From Prevotellaceae bacterium (GTDB taxonomy: Bacteria > Bacteroidota > Bacteroidia > Bacteroidales > UBA932), in assembly GCA_031279735.1 (NCBI GenBank), contig JAITHX010000171.1:1-19782 (forward strand): DNA of 19,782 nucleotides, given 5' to 3'. Positions 1 to 7,354 of the stretch are shown here, piece after piece. A model generated the notes under the pieces. It did no database searches and was not told the origin of the DNA. It worked only from the letters and a program-made list of their open reading frames with translations. The translations under genes were made by a program, and so were the position numbers. The number at the start of each line of letters is the position of its first letter. The stretch's first letter is position 1.

Positions 1-795
1 TATAATTATGTGGTTTGGACTGAAAGGGGATTTGACCCGACAAAAGGTTCATTTCTTTTAAAAGCATACGACATGAATCCCGATTTTGAGGGAATACACG
101 CTACAATGATTACCTATACAGATTGTATTTTTGATTTTGAGAAACGAAAAGAGGTTAATAAAAAATGGTTTGAACGTAATGAAATGTCACCGGGTTTGCT
201 GAATTACGGGTATAATGTTTTAATGTCATTAGAAACTGATGCTATTATATTTACACAACACGATAATGATACATATCCTTTATGGATGATACAGGACGTT
301 AAAAATATCAGGACAGACGTTACGGTATTAAGTTTTGACATGCTACTTGTAAAAAGTTACAGGGATAAAGTATTTGAAAAGTACAATATTAAAGAACTCG
401 AAGATGAATTTTATGAATCTAACCCCTACAGTCTTGAGGCTGTATTGACACATATATTAAGTAATTATACGGGGAATAGACCGGTTTATGTCGGGTTAAC
501 CGCAACACCAAAATATTACCAAAAGCATATGTTTAACACAGCCTTGGTTGATAACTTATTTCATCTGGATTATTTAAGTATTCAATTAACTGACGATAAA
601 AACCAAAGTAATGTAAACTATCAAAACCGGAATTATTTGAAATGTTTCGAGATATTATACAAATATAATATTTCAAAGAATCAGATTGACAAAGCCGATA
701 AAATAAGTAACTTCGCCGTATTGATTGCGGAAAATTCCGGCGATATCGAATTGATTGCAAAAGTGAAACAGGAATATAAAAAACAGAAACGATGA
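1..795 (+). CDS. DUF2723/TMEM260-like protein, C-terminal part (5' end outside the window)
   Basis: The frame is open from base 1, with YNY codons before the GTG at base 10, so the gene begins upstream and this is its C-terminal ~264 residues. The stretch HDNDTYPLW, followed by IRTDVTVLSFDMLL, resembles the soluble part of Bacteroidota DUF2723 (TMEM260-type, putative protein O-mannosyltransferase) proteins, which carry GDNDTYPLWYLQ followed by RPDV. No membrane segment is visible; those would lie upstream. The C-terminal third is Lys/Asn-rich and helical. It is AT-rich, like the next four genes and unlike the rest of the window. The coding call is secure. The family is inferred from one motif block, and a generic periplasmic Bacteroidota protein remains possible. 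Confidence 0.6.
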   Translation, partial: YNYVVWTERGFDPTKGSFLLKAYDMNPDFEGIHATMITYTDCIFDFEKRKEVNKKWFERNEMSPGLLNYGYNVLMSLETDAIIFTQHDNDTYPLWMIQDVKNIRTDVTVLSFDMLLVKSYRDKVFEKYNIKELEDEFYESNPYSLEAVLTHILSNYTGNRPVYVGLTATPKYYQKHMFNTALVDNLFHLDYLSIQLTDDKNQSNVNYQNRNYLKCFEILYKYNISKNQIDKADKISNFAVLIAENSGDIELIAKVKQEYKKQKR

Positions 796-828
796 ACAGG
801 ATTAGTATATTATTCATTCAAAATAAAT

Positions 829-954
829 ATGGCAAAATTAAATATTTTTAAAATCCATTTTGCGAGCATTTATCCGTTGTATATTCGGAAGGCGGAAAAG
901 AAAGGACGTTCAAAGAATGAGTATAAAAGAAATAAAAATTATGAACAAATATGA
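829..954 (+). pseudogene. DUF2200 family N-terminal remnant (41 codons)
   Basis: A short frame from ATG 829 to TGA 954 encodes a 41-residue peptide that begins MAKLNIFKIHFASIYPLY and continues IRKAEKKGRSKNE. DUF2200 proteins, small single-domain proteins of roughly 110-120 residues, begin with a very similar block (FASVYPLYV, KAERKGRTKAE) and then a conserved helix with WLTGY. Here the similarity stops after KNE and the rest is Lys/Asn-rich sequence to an early stop, so only the first third survives. Its TGA overlaps the ATG of the downstream acetyltransferase (ATGA, 951-954). The family match is from memory. A real, translated short leader peptide coupled to the acetyltransferase is a less likely alternative. 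Confidence 0.55.
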
Positions 955-1601
955 ATGAAATTGTAATTGACAAGATACAAAATTCAGATTTTAATGAAGT
1001 TGCAGATATATTAACTGATGCTTTTCTTACAAATCCTGCCTATTCGTTGATTTTTAAAAATAAAAACAGGCGAAAAGAGGGCTTATTGTGGCTATTTAAG
1101 GCTAATCTGTTTATTATTAATGAAAAAAAGGCTTTGACAAATATCGTAAAAGACAAGAAAACAAGTGAAATAATCGGAACATATACTTTGATACCTCCAA
1201 ATGGCATCAATAGCAGTATATCAACATATTTAAAAGTAAATATTCCCCGTTTTATTTTAAAATTCGGAACGAATGCGCTGTTCAGGATGTTAATTTTAGA
1301 TGGAATAAATAAAAAGACGCTGAAAAAAGCAATTAAAACTTCTGATTTTTATTATCTGTCTATGGTTGCAATCCGACGGGAATATAGGAGAAAAGGAATT
1401 GGTTCTGAAATGATTAACTGTGCCGTTCGAGAACTTGTTTCTTTACCGCTCGCTTGCAATTTAGTGGGTTTAACAACCCAACTGCCGGAAAATAAAACAT
1501 TTTATTCGCGATTAGGTTTTGTTTCACTCGACGAAGGATGCATCGACTTCAAAAAGGATAAATACTATAATTATAATATGACACTCAATGTTTTAAAATA
1601 A
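951..1601 (+). CDS. GNAT family N-acetyltransferase
   Basis: This 216-residue protein has the layout of a GCN5-related N-acetyltransferase, which moves the acetyl group of acetyl-CoA to an amine. The N-terminus (NSDFNEVADILTDAFLTNP) is the usual beta1-alpha1 start. Strand beta4 plus the acetyl-CoA pyrophosphate loop read YLSMVAIRREY then RRKGIG, near residues 138-151, matching R/Q-x-x-G-x-G/A. The C-terminal FYSRLGF is the usual motif B end. Substrate is unknown; the AFLTNP opening recalls GNATs acting on small molecules. The start overlaps the stop of the DUF2200 remnant by four bases, and the next gene starts 7 nt after its stop, suggesting an operon. It is among the most AT-rich genes here. 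Confidence 0.85.
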   Translation: MNEIVIDKIQNSDFNEVADILTDAFLTNPAYSLIFKNKNRRKEGLLWLFKANLFIINEKKALTNIVKDKKTSEIIGTYTLIPPNGINSSISTYLKVNIPRFILKFGTNALFRMLILDGINKKTLKKAIKTSDFYYLSMVAIRREYRRKGIGSEMINCAVRELVSLPLACNLVGLTTQLPENKTFYSRLGFVSLDEGCIDFKKDKYYNYNMTLNVLK

Positions 1602-1608
1602 AAACGAT

Positions 1609-2244
1609 ATGATTTTCGATAAAGCATTTAAAGAAGCAATCGGACGCTTGTCCTCGTCCGAAAAAGATAAATTGATTTTTAGACTGTTGAAAAAAGATTT
1701 GGATTTGGCAAACCAGCTCTATTTTGAACTGGTTTCCGGCGACAGCAAAGAAAGCAGGCGAAAGGAAACGCTGAAAAAACTTCAAAAAATGGTGAATAGC
1801 GCCAAAGAACCTCAATATTATTTTTCGCCGGGTATTTTGCTGATGCACATGAGGGATACGAGCGGAGTTATCAACGAGCACGTCAAAATAACAAAAGACA
1901 AGTACGGTGAAGTTTCCCTGCAAATTTTTGTATTGAAGGAGTTTTTGAAAATTCATAACACTTTCTTTAAAGATTCTCCGTTAAAGAAAGCCTATACTAT
2001 GAACATTTATTTTGTCGTCAAGGCATTTAAAATTATGGTTTTACTAAAAAAGATGCACGAAGATTCGCTGCTTGATTTTGCCGACGACCTTGCAGAAATA
2101 GGATGGATGTTCCGCGATAATCCTGTTTTGATGAATGTGGCAATAAAAAACGGACTGGATGTTAACTGGCTTGTCGGAAATAAAATCCCCGACAATATCG
2201 CTGAAATAGAAAAAAATCTTCGACAACAGGGGTTTTTAAAATAA
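1609..2244 (+). CDS. Conserved-looking helical protein of unknown function
   Basis: I do not recognise this 211-residue protein. It is predicted from composition to be almost wholly helical. The N-terminal ~60 residues (LSSSEKDKLIFRLLKKD, then LANQLYFELVSGD) are charged and amphipathic. A long middle section has Lys-rich helices and a hydrophobic segment around residues 125-145 (NIYFVVKAFKIMVLL), too short and too close to charges to be a clear membrane span. No signal peptide, metal site or nucleotide-binding motif is visible. It sits 7 nt after the acetyltransferase and 32 nt before the SWIM zinc-finger gene on the same strand. A shared transcript with the SWIM protein is plausible, and that neighbour is the best hint to its role. 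Confidence 0.75.
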   Translation: MIFDKAFKEAIGRLSSSEKDKLIFRLLKKDLDLANQLYFELVSGDSKESRRKETLKKLQKMVNSAKEPQYYFSPGILLMHMRDTSGVINEHVKITKDKYGEVSLQIFVLKEFLKIHNTFFKDSPLKKAYTMNIYFVVKAFKIMVLLKKMHEDSLLDFADDLAEIGWMFRDNPVLMNVAIKNGLDVNWLVGNKIPDNIAEIEKNLRQQGFLK

Positions 2245-2276
2245 GGAAAATAAAAAATATATATAAATATAGAATT

Positions 2277-3911
2277 ATGACAGATATTTACGATCTTCAG
2301 CAAACCGCCGAAAACTCGTGGCAAGCGAAATATCACGGGAATTATGGCGATTACACCATAAAAATTACTCTGGGTGAGAATTTTAAGGTGAAAAAATATT
2401 CATGCACTTGTCCGAGCGGCTATCAACCGTGCAAACACATTAGTTTTGTGCTGGCGGAAATCAAGAAGAAAGCATCGAAATTTGAGGCGAAAAACGCAAG
2501 CAACGAACTTTCGGTTGCCGATGTTTTACAAAATGTTTCGCTTGATGAATTGCGCGGTTTTGTGATAGATAAGGCAAAATATAACAGCGATTTAACTAAG
2601 TCGATTATGTTGCAGTTTGCCGAAAGGATAAAGCCCGCGGAGGCGAAAAATACAGGCAATAAATACGCGCAAATGATAGGCGAAGCGCTTGCCGAAGCGG
2701 ACACCGATTACGATTACGAGGACTATTATTACGATGAAGGATATTCTGTTGATTTGAGTATTCTGGGCGAATGGGCGGAAAAAGCCCAAAAACTTCTGAC
2801 AGAAGGAAAATTTATTGATGCGGAGCAGATTTGCAAGGCGGCAATTGAAGAGTTTGCCAACTGGTATGAAGATACCGAGGATAGTTATGTAGAAATATCG
2901 TTAATTGATTGCATTTCCGATGACTATCAGGAAGAATTTGTCGAAATGTTGAAAGAATTGGCAAAAAACGGACAAACCGACAAAAAGCAACTTTACGAGT
3001 GGTGCAAAACCGAAATTGCAAAGAAAAAATATTTTCAGATTTCGTCGTTTAACCTATTGAATGATTTGATGCTGGAATTGGCAAACGATGTAAGTCCCGC
3101 CGATTTTATCGCTTCGCAGGAAAAGGTTTTTGAACAGATTCTCGATAAATCGTCTTACGAAGCGCAGAAAGTTTTACAACGCCTGATTGACTTTTATAAT
3201 GCTAACAATCAAAAATATGAAGCGGAAAAAATTGTAGAGGACAATTTGCAAATTGACAATTTCAGGAAAATTGCAGTTGAAAAACGCATTGAAAGCAAGC
3301 AATATTCGGATGCAAAAAAATTGCTCGACGATAAATTGAAAAATTGCGATAAATGGCGGCAAAACGAATGGAAAGAACTGCTTTTGACCGTTGCGCAAAA
3401 AGAGAACGACACGGATGAAATTCGCAGAATTGCACTTGAATTTCTCGAAATAAAATTTGACAATGAGCATTTTGCCATTTACAAAAAAGCGTTTTCGGGC
3501 GAGGAATGGACTACGGCTTTTGACAATCTTTACAAGCATTACAATACGCCTAAAAATCAACGCAACAAAGGATTCAGCAGCGATGTCGCCGAACTTCTGA
3601 AAGCCGAAAACCTGACGGAACGGCTTTTGGAATACTGCGAAAAATACCCCTCGCTCAGCGAATTACAAAAATATCACACAGCATTTTCCACGCTTTTTCC
3701 GCAAAGAACATTAGATTTATTCCAAAAAGTACTGGATAAGTTTGCCGAAAGCACAGGGCGAGATATTTATGAAAAAATAGCGGAAGTGTTTAAACAAATG
3801 CAGAAAATCGCCGGCGGGCAGCAAGTTGTAACAATAATGGCAGAAAATTACCGCGCAATTTACAAAAACCGTCCGGCAATGAAGGAAATATTAAAGAAAG
3901 GAAACTTTTAG
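2277..3911 (+). CDS. SWIM zinc-finger protein
   Basis: The 544-residue protein has a SWIM zinc finger near its N-terminus: C43-T-C45, six residues, C52-K-H54, fitting CxCx(n)CxH. It is preceded by the usual two strands (WQAKYHGNYGDYTIKI, then KVKKYSC). SWIM fingers bind DNA or protein, and occur in Shu2, MEKK1, MuDR transposases and bacterial SNF2 helicase partners. The rest lacks helicase or transposase motifs. A very acidic tract of Asp/Tyr/Glu lies near residues 140-160, and the remainder is a long array of charged helical pairs that could form a TPR-like solenoid. It ends the AT-rich block and is followed by a hairpin between convergent genes. Biological role unknown. Confidence 0.85.
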   Translation: MTDIYDLQQTAENSWQAKYHGNYGDYTIKITLGENFKVKKYSCTCPSGYQPCKHISFVLAEIKKKASKFEAKNASNELSVADVLQNVSLDELRGFVIDKAKYNSDLTKSIMLQFAERIKPAEAKNTGNKYAQMIGEALAEADTDYDYEDYYYDEGYSVDLSILGEWAEKAQKLLTEGKFIDAEQICKAAIEEFANWYEDTEDSYVEISLIDCISDDYQEEFVEMLKELAKNGQTDKKQLYEWCKTEIAKKKYFQISSFNLLNDLMLELANDVSPADFIASQEKVFEQILDKSSYEAQKVLQRLIDFYNANNQKYEAEKIVEDNLQIDNFRKIAVEKRIESKQYSDAKKLLDDKLKNCDKWRQNEWKELLLTVAQKENDTDEIRRIALEFLEIKFDNEHFAIYKKAFSGEEWTTAFDNLYKHYNTPKNQRNKGFSSDVAELLKAENLTERLLEYCEKYPSLSELQKYHTAFSTLFPQRTLDLFQKVLDKFAESTGRDIYEKIAEVFKQMQKIAGGQQVVTIMAENYRAIYKNRPAMKEILKKGNF

Positions 3912-3940
3912 GGGATGTCGAGTTATTTATTCGACATTCC
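3912..3940. terminator. Hairpin between convergent genes
   Basis: Arms 3912-3921 (GGGATGTCGA) and 3931-3940 (TCGACATTCC) pair over ten positions with one G-U, around a 9-nt AT-rich loop. It starts immediately after the SWIM stop codon and lies 12 nt past the end of the opposing reductase gene, so it could end transcription from both sides. Neither side has a long U tract, so this is a position-based inference. It also marks the composition change in the window. Confidence 0.5.
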
Positions 3941-3951
3941 TAAACATAATC

Positions 3952-4992
3952 CTAATTCTCATTGATCCATCGCACAGTATCTATTCCGTCGGCGAAATCG
4001 TTGAGTTCGGGTCGTTGAGTTTGTCCGAAGGGAACGGACTTCCCGATATAATTCGCGTGACCGACAATACACTGTATTTCATTTTCGCGACTGGCGAGAA
4101 GGGCTTTCACTTCATTCCTGTCGCCGTATTTCGCGAAGTTAAGCGTCGCTATCGAGGGGAAGGAAAGCGGTCGTTCTCTCAGAATCACGAATCCGCTGTC
4201 GATATAGTCGTCGCCCGAAAGTTGCGCGACGGCTCGCTGATAGCGATAACAGTCGCGGTATTCGCGATGTTCCGTTATTTCCGAATGTTTGCTCATTGAT
4301 TGCAGCAGCAGGGCGAGGTCGAAGTCGGCGGGAAGAAAAATATTGGAAACGTTACGGCAGCCGAGACCGAAGTAACTGAATATATCGTTGCCGAGAGCCT
4401 CAAGCTCTTCGTTCGTTTCGTTTCCGTCGAGCACTGCCGCGCTGTAACGGTTTTTCCGAATCAGCAGAGGAAGGTGTCCGTAGTCCGCGCGAAAATAGCG
4501 TGCGGAATTATTGCTCCCGACGGCTATCGCCATATCGATGTTTTGCGGCAGGACTTCCGAAAACACGATGCGCTCCTTCAGTGCGGGAAAGCGGCTTGCG
4601 AGTATTCCGCAAAGCGTTTTGGCGAGATGTTTGTCTTTGGACGAGGGTTTTACCGTAGCGATGTTTCCCGACGCGAGCACGGACAGCAAGTCGTGAAATC
4701 CTACCATGGGAATGTTTCCCGCCTGAATCAGACCGACCCTGCGCGGATTCTCCGCGTTCGCGGGATAGGGTTTGAGCCAGTTGCTCAACTTTTGCGCGTC
4801 GAGCATAGTTTCGGCGACGGCTCTCAGCGCCGCGCGCACGTTGTTTTCCGTAAACCAATGATTGTTGGCGCACGAAGCTCTCACGGCGGCTTCAATTCCG
4901 GCGTTGTCCGTTCCGTCGAGATACGAGACGACTATTTCGCCCAGATCGGCCAAAGCCTCGACAAGATACTCCCCGTTCATCGCAATCTTCAT
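3952..4992 (-). CDS. Acyl-CoA reductase, LuxC-like
   Basis: This 346-residue protein reads like the acyl-CoA reductases of Bacteroidota, relatives of LuxC in the aldehyde dehydrogenase superfamily, which reduce acyl-CoA to aldehyde with NAD(P)H. Visible landmarks are VGLIQAGNIPMVGFHD near residues 88-103 and SVLASGNIATVKPSSKD, the cofactor-domain strand-turn. FGLGCRNVSNIF follows, with Cys212 the likely acyl-enzyme nucleophile. Its ATG overlaps the mqnB stop (ATGA, 4989-4992), so the two are probably translationally coupled. It is the last gene of the minus-strand run. The natural acyl substrate cannot be read from sequence. Confidence 0.8.
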   Translation of the reverse strand: MKIAMNGEYLVEALADLGEIVVSYLDGTDNAGIEAAVRASCANNHWFTENNVRAALRAVAETMLDAQKLSNWLKPYPANAENPRRVGLIQAGNIPMVGFHDLLSVLASGNIATVKPSSKDKHLAKTLCGILASRFPALKERIVFSEVLPQNIDMAIAVGSNNSARYFRADYGHLPLLIRKNRYSAAVLDGNETNEELEALGNDIFSYFGLGCRNVSNIFLPADFDLALLLQSMSKHSEITEHREYRDCYRYQRAVAQLSGDDYIDSGFVILRERPLSFPSIATLNFAKYGDRNEVKALLASRENEIQCIVGHANYIGKSVPFGQTQRPELNDFADGIDTVRWINEN

Positions 4993-5618
4993 TGCAACAG
5001 TTCGTCGATATAGGAATTAACCTTGTCCGAGAGATTTTCTATTGCCATTCGCATGTTCCATCTGCTTTTGTCGCGGGGTTCCACGATATTTGAAACCGAA
5101 CGTATTTCGACGAATGGAACATGTTCGCACAGACAAACGAGGAAGAACGCCGCGCCTTCCATTGTTTCCACGTCGGGCGAAAACTTTTTCCTCAAGACTT
5201 CGATTCTCGTCCTTTCGCCCGACACGGTATTGACGGTAAGTCCCCTGACACAGCGAAGCGACAAAGCGTCCGCCGTTTCGCGAGCCTTTTCCGAAAACAA
5301 CATCCCGCCGGCAAAGGGGAAGACGTCGGGCGAGAGCAGTCCCTCTTCAAAGCAAGTCGAAAAACCGGCGGGAGAGGAGACGCCGAAGTCGCCGAAAGTT
5401 TCGGAACCCACCACAAGCACTTCGCCTATCGCGGGCGAAGGTTCAAAACTTCCCGCGACACCGATGTTTACCGCTAAATCGTAACGATCTCTCAGTATCC
5501 GAGTGAGATTATATGCGGTGGAAACCAAGCCCGCGCCGGTGTTCGCGACAGTCAGTTCGGGTCGTTTGCGTATGAATTGCAGTTCCTTGTCCGTTGCGGC
5601 GGTTACGAGTAGCTTCAC
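4989..5618 (-). CDS. mqnB: Futalosine hydrolase
   Basis: A 209-residue nucleosidase of the MTA/SAH-nucleosidase fold that removes the base from futalosine, the second committed stage of the alternative menaquinone pathway. The N-terminus KLLVTAATDKEL, then VANTGAGLVSTAYNL and VNIGVAGSF, is the standard MqnB pattern; VETMEGAAFFLVC near residue 150 carries the ribose-binding Glu (METEG/MEGAA region). The start is GTG at 5618, chosen because KLLVTAATDKE begins every homologue I know and no ATG lies nearby upstream in frame. It begins 3 nt after the exonuclease stop and overlaps the reductase start by four bases. Its pathway partner mqnA is at 16680-17447 on the other strand. Confidence 0.9.
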   Translation of the reverse strand: MKLLVTAATDKELQFIRKRPELTVANTGAGLVSTAYNLTRILRDRYDLAVNIGVAGSFEPSPAIGEVLVVGSETFGDFGVSSPAGFSTCFEEGLLSPDVFPFAGGMLFSEKARETADALSLRCVRGLTVNTVSGERTRIEVLRKKFSPDVETMEGAAFFLVCLCEHVPFVEIRSVSNIVEPRDKSRWNMRMAIENLSDKVNSYIDELLQ

Positions 5619-5621
5619 GTT

Positions 5622-6386
5622 TCAATCCTTCATCATGCTCAATCGTATTTCCGTGAGCACTCTTTTTGTGTCCAGCGTGAAATCGCCGTTTATAATCCAG
5701 CTGTAGTATGCCGGTTCTTCGGCGAGAATTTCCTTGACTTTTCGTCCCTTGTGCTTTCCGAAGTTAAAAACCGGCACATTGTTCTGCATGACGATTCTGC
5801 CGGCGTAGTCCAGATTCTGGGTTCTTGTGGAAAAGTCGGCAAGAAAAGCCACGTCGTTCTTGAGATCGCCGTATTTATCCAGCTGCGACATAAGCACTTC
5901 GTAGGTTGCTCTCGTGTCGGCTTCGGCATTGTGCGCATTTTCCAGCTTTTTGTTGCAATAGAACTTATACGCTGCGGAGAGAGTGCGCTGTTCCATTTTG
6001 TGGAAAATATTCTGGACGTCGACGACCTTTCTTTTTCGCAAATCGACGTTCAGCCCCGCCCGCAGAAATTCCTCCGCAAGAAGCGGTATGTCGAACTTAA
6101 AAAGGTTATAACCCGCCAGATCGCATCCTTCTATGTAGAGCATCAGCCTCTTTGCTATGTCCTTGAACGAAGGTGCATCCTTCACGTCCTCGTCGGTTAT
6201 GCCGTGTATGTCGGAAGATTCTTTGGGAATATGCATTCCCGGATTTATTTTGCGCGATTCCACTTCTTCTTTTCCGTCGATGGAAACCTTAATGGTCGAT
6301 ATTTCCACAATACGGTCGGTTGCAAGATTCAAGCCGGTAGCTTCAAGGTCAAAAATGATTATCGGACGTTTCAAATTCAATTTCAT
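5622..6386 (-). CDS. DEDDh 3'-5' exonuclease (DnaQ-like) with C-terminal FGKHKG domain
   Basis: Residues 9-21 (IIIFDLEATGLN) give the ExoI motif with D13 and E15. GYNLFKFDIPLL is ExoII, and HNAEADTRATYEVL is ExoIII with the His and Asp of the DEDDh type. Such enzymes remove 3' nucleotides from DNA or RNA with two metal ions. After the ~180-residue nuclease domain comes a C-terminal module (FNFGKHKGRKVKEIL, then YYSWIINGDF), commonly found on Bacteroidota exonucleases of this kind; length 254 fits. It is not the polymerase-fused epsilon. The ATG overlaps the ORF6N stop (ATGA, 6383-6386), and mqnB follows 3 nt after its own stop. Confidence 0.9.
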   Translation of the reverse strand: MKLNLKRPIIIFDLEATGLNLATDRIVEISTIKVSIDGKEEVESRKINPGMHIPKESSDIHGITDEDVKDAPSFKDIAKRLMLYIEGCDLAGYNLFKFDIPLLAEEFLRAGLNVDLRKRKVVDVQNIFHKMEQRTLSAAYKFYCNKKLENAHNAEADTRATYEVLMSQLDKYGDLKNDVAFLADFSTRTQNLDYAGRIVMQNNVPVFNFGKHKGRKVKEILAEEPAYYSWIINGDFTLDTKRVLTEIRLSMMKD

Positions 6387-6937
6387 CCCTGTATGCTCTT
6401 TTTTTGTTTAACTGTGTGTTTGAATCTCATGAGCGCGAAATCTATTTCTATGCTCGTTTCGGTATCGCTCACCAGCAAGTCGTTTCCGAGTATGTCGGCT
6501 ACAATTTCGCCGCTTCGCCTCATGAGCGCCCTTTGATCTTCGGGCGAATGAGAAATATCCAGCACTGTTCTCGAAAGCTCGCGCGTCTTGGCGAACACCT
6601 CGACCATTGCATTGGCTGTCAAAGTTGCCTTTTCGCTTTTCAGCACCGTGGCAAGCATATACAGACTTTTTTCAGAGAAAGCTACCGGCAGGAGAGAGGA
6701 AAATTTCACTTTGTCGAATCGTTCGTGTTTTCTGATTATTTCTTTCTTCTCGTCCTTGGAAATCACGAAAAAACTCCCTTCGGGAAATTTATCGGGATTC
6801 GCTCGTACTGCCTGATTTACATCTTTTGTTTTAACGCCGTATAATTCCGCTATATCTACGTCAAGTATTACCTTTCGGCTGCGAATCGTTAAGATTTTTT
6901 CTTCTACCTGACTGAACTTTAATGCGTCCCCCACCAT
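6383..6937 (-). CDS. ORF6N domain protein (KilA-N/antirepressor-like)
   Basis: The 184-residue protein has the ORF6N domain over about residues 8-100: EEKILTIRSRKVILDVDIAELYGV, TKDVNQAVRANPDKFPEG, then LLPVAFSEKSLYMLATVLKS (given here as separate blocks). ORF6N is a DNA-binding-associated domain first described in phage antirepressors and common in Bacteroidota chromosomes. The C-terminal half is a charged helical tail. I chose ATG 6937, where homology begins; an upstream in-frame ATG at 7006 would lie inside the tRNA gene. The gene follows the 3' end of tRNA-Ala by 27 nt and overlaps the exonuclease by four bases. Target and ligand are unknown. Confidence 0.85.
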   Translation of the reverse strand: MVGDALKFSQVEEKILTIRSRKVILDVDIAELYGVKTKDVNQAVRANPDKFPEGSFFVISKDEKKEIIRKHERFDKVKFSSLLPVAFSEKSLYMLATVLKSEKATLTANAMVEVFAKTRELSRTVLDISHSPEDQRALMRRSGEIVADILGNDLLVSDTETSIEIDFALMRFKHTVKQKKSIQG

Positions 6938-6964
6938 AATCAATTCAGTTAAATTTTTTATTAG

Positions 6965-7038
6965 TGGAGCATATCGGAGTCGAACCGATGACCTCTTGCA
7001 TGCCATGCAAGCGCTCTAACCAACTGAGCTAATACCCC
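6965..7038 (-). tRNA. tRNA-Ala (anticodon GGC)
   Basis: Read on the minus strand, 74 nt fold as a standard cloverleaf. The acceptor stem is GGGGTAT with ATGCTCC (one G-U), the D arm GCTC/GAGC, the anticodon stem CTTGC/GCAAG with loop ATGGCAT, the variable loop 5 nt, and the T arm ATCGG/CCGAT with loop TTCGACT. The anticodon GGC is at 7002-7004, preceded by U33. Discriminator A is at 6965. The 3' CCA is not encoded (CTA follows) and must be added afterwards. It sits between purS and the ORF6N gene on the same strand. Confidence 0.97.
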
Positions 7039-7081
7039 GTTTTTTTCTATTCTATCTTTCTTTCTTTCGTGTCAATCCGCG

Positions 7082-7345
7082 TCAATCTTTGTCGCCCGCC
7101 TCGCGCAATTTGTATTCAAAACCTTCCATGACCGGATTGTGAAGCACTCTGGAACATATCTCGTTCACCGTTGTCATTGCCTTTTCCTTGTTCGGAGCTT
7201 CGATTTCCAGCGTGATGTGCTTTCCGATGCGCACGTTTTGAACATCCTTGTAGCCCAAGCTCGTCAGTGTCGTTCCCACGGCTTTTCCCTGAGGGTCGAG
7301 CAGGGCTTTGAGCGGCATAATGTCTATTTCAGCAATAAATTTCAT
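7082..7345 (-). CDS. purS: Phosphoribosylformylglycinamidine synthase subunit PurS
   Basis: The 87-residue protein matches PurS. It starts with a beta strand (MKFIAEIDIMP), has LLDPQGKAVGTTLTSLGY, corresponding to the family's VLDPQGKAIEHALKSLGF, then VRIGKHITLEIEA, and ends with the NEICSRVLHNPVMEGFEY helix-strand. PurS dimers join PurL and PurQ in the multi-subunit FGAM synthase, step four of purine synthesis, and help channel ammonia. Here it is separated from purL and purQ, 9 nt downstream of ribH. Its presence implies a short PurL elsewhere rather than the ~1,200-residue fused enzyme. Confidence 0.9.
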   Translation of the reverse strand: MKFIAEIDIMPLKALLDPQGKAVGTTLTSLGYKDVQNVRIGKHITLEIEAPNKEKAMTTVNEICSRVLHNPVMEGFEYKLREAGDKD

Positions 7346-7354
7346 ACTCGAATG

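Noticed and set aside
6938..7006. N-terminal extension of the ORF6N protein starting at ATG 7006
   Set aside because: It would be translated from inside the tRNA-Ala gene; family similarity starts only after ATG 6937.
6965..7038. Integration site (attB/attL) at the tRNA 3' end
   Set aside because: I found no second copy of the tRNA 3' segment and no integrase in the window.
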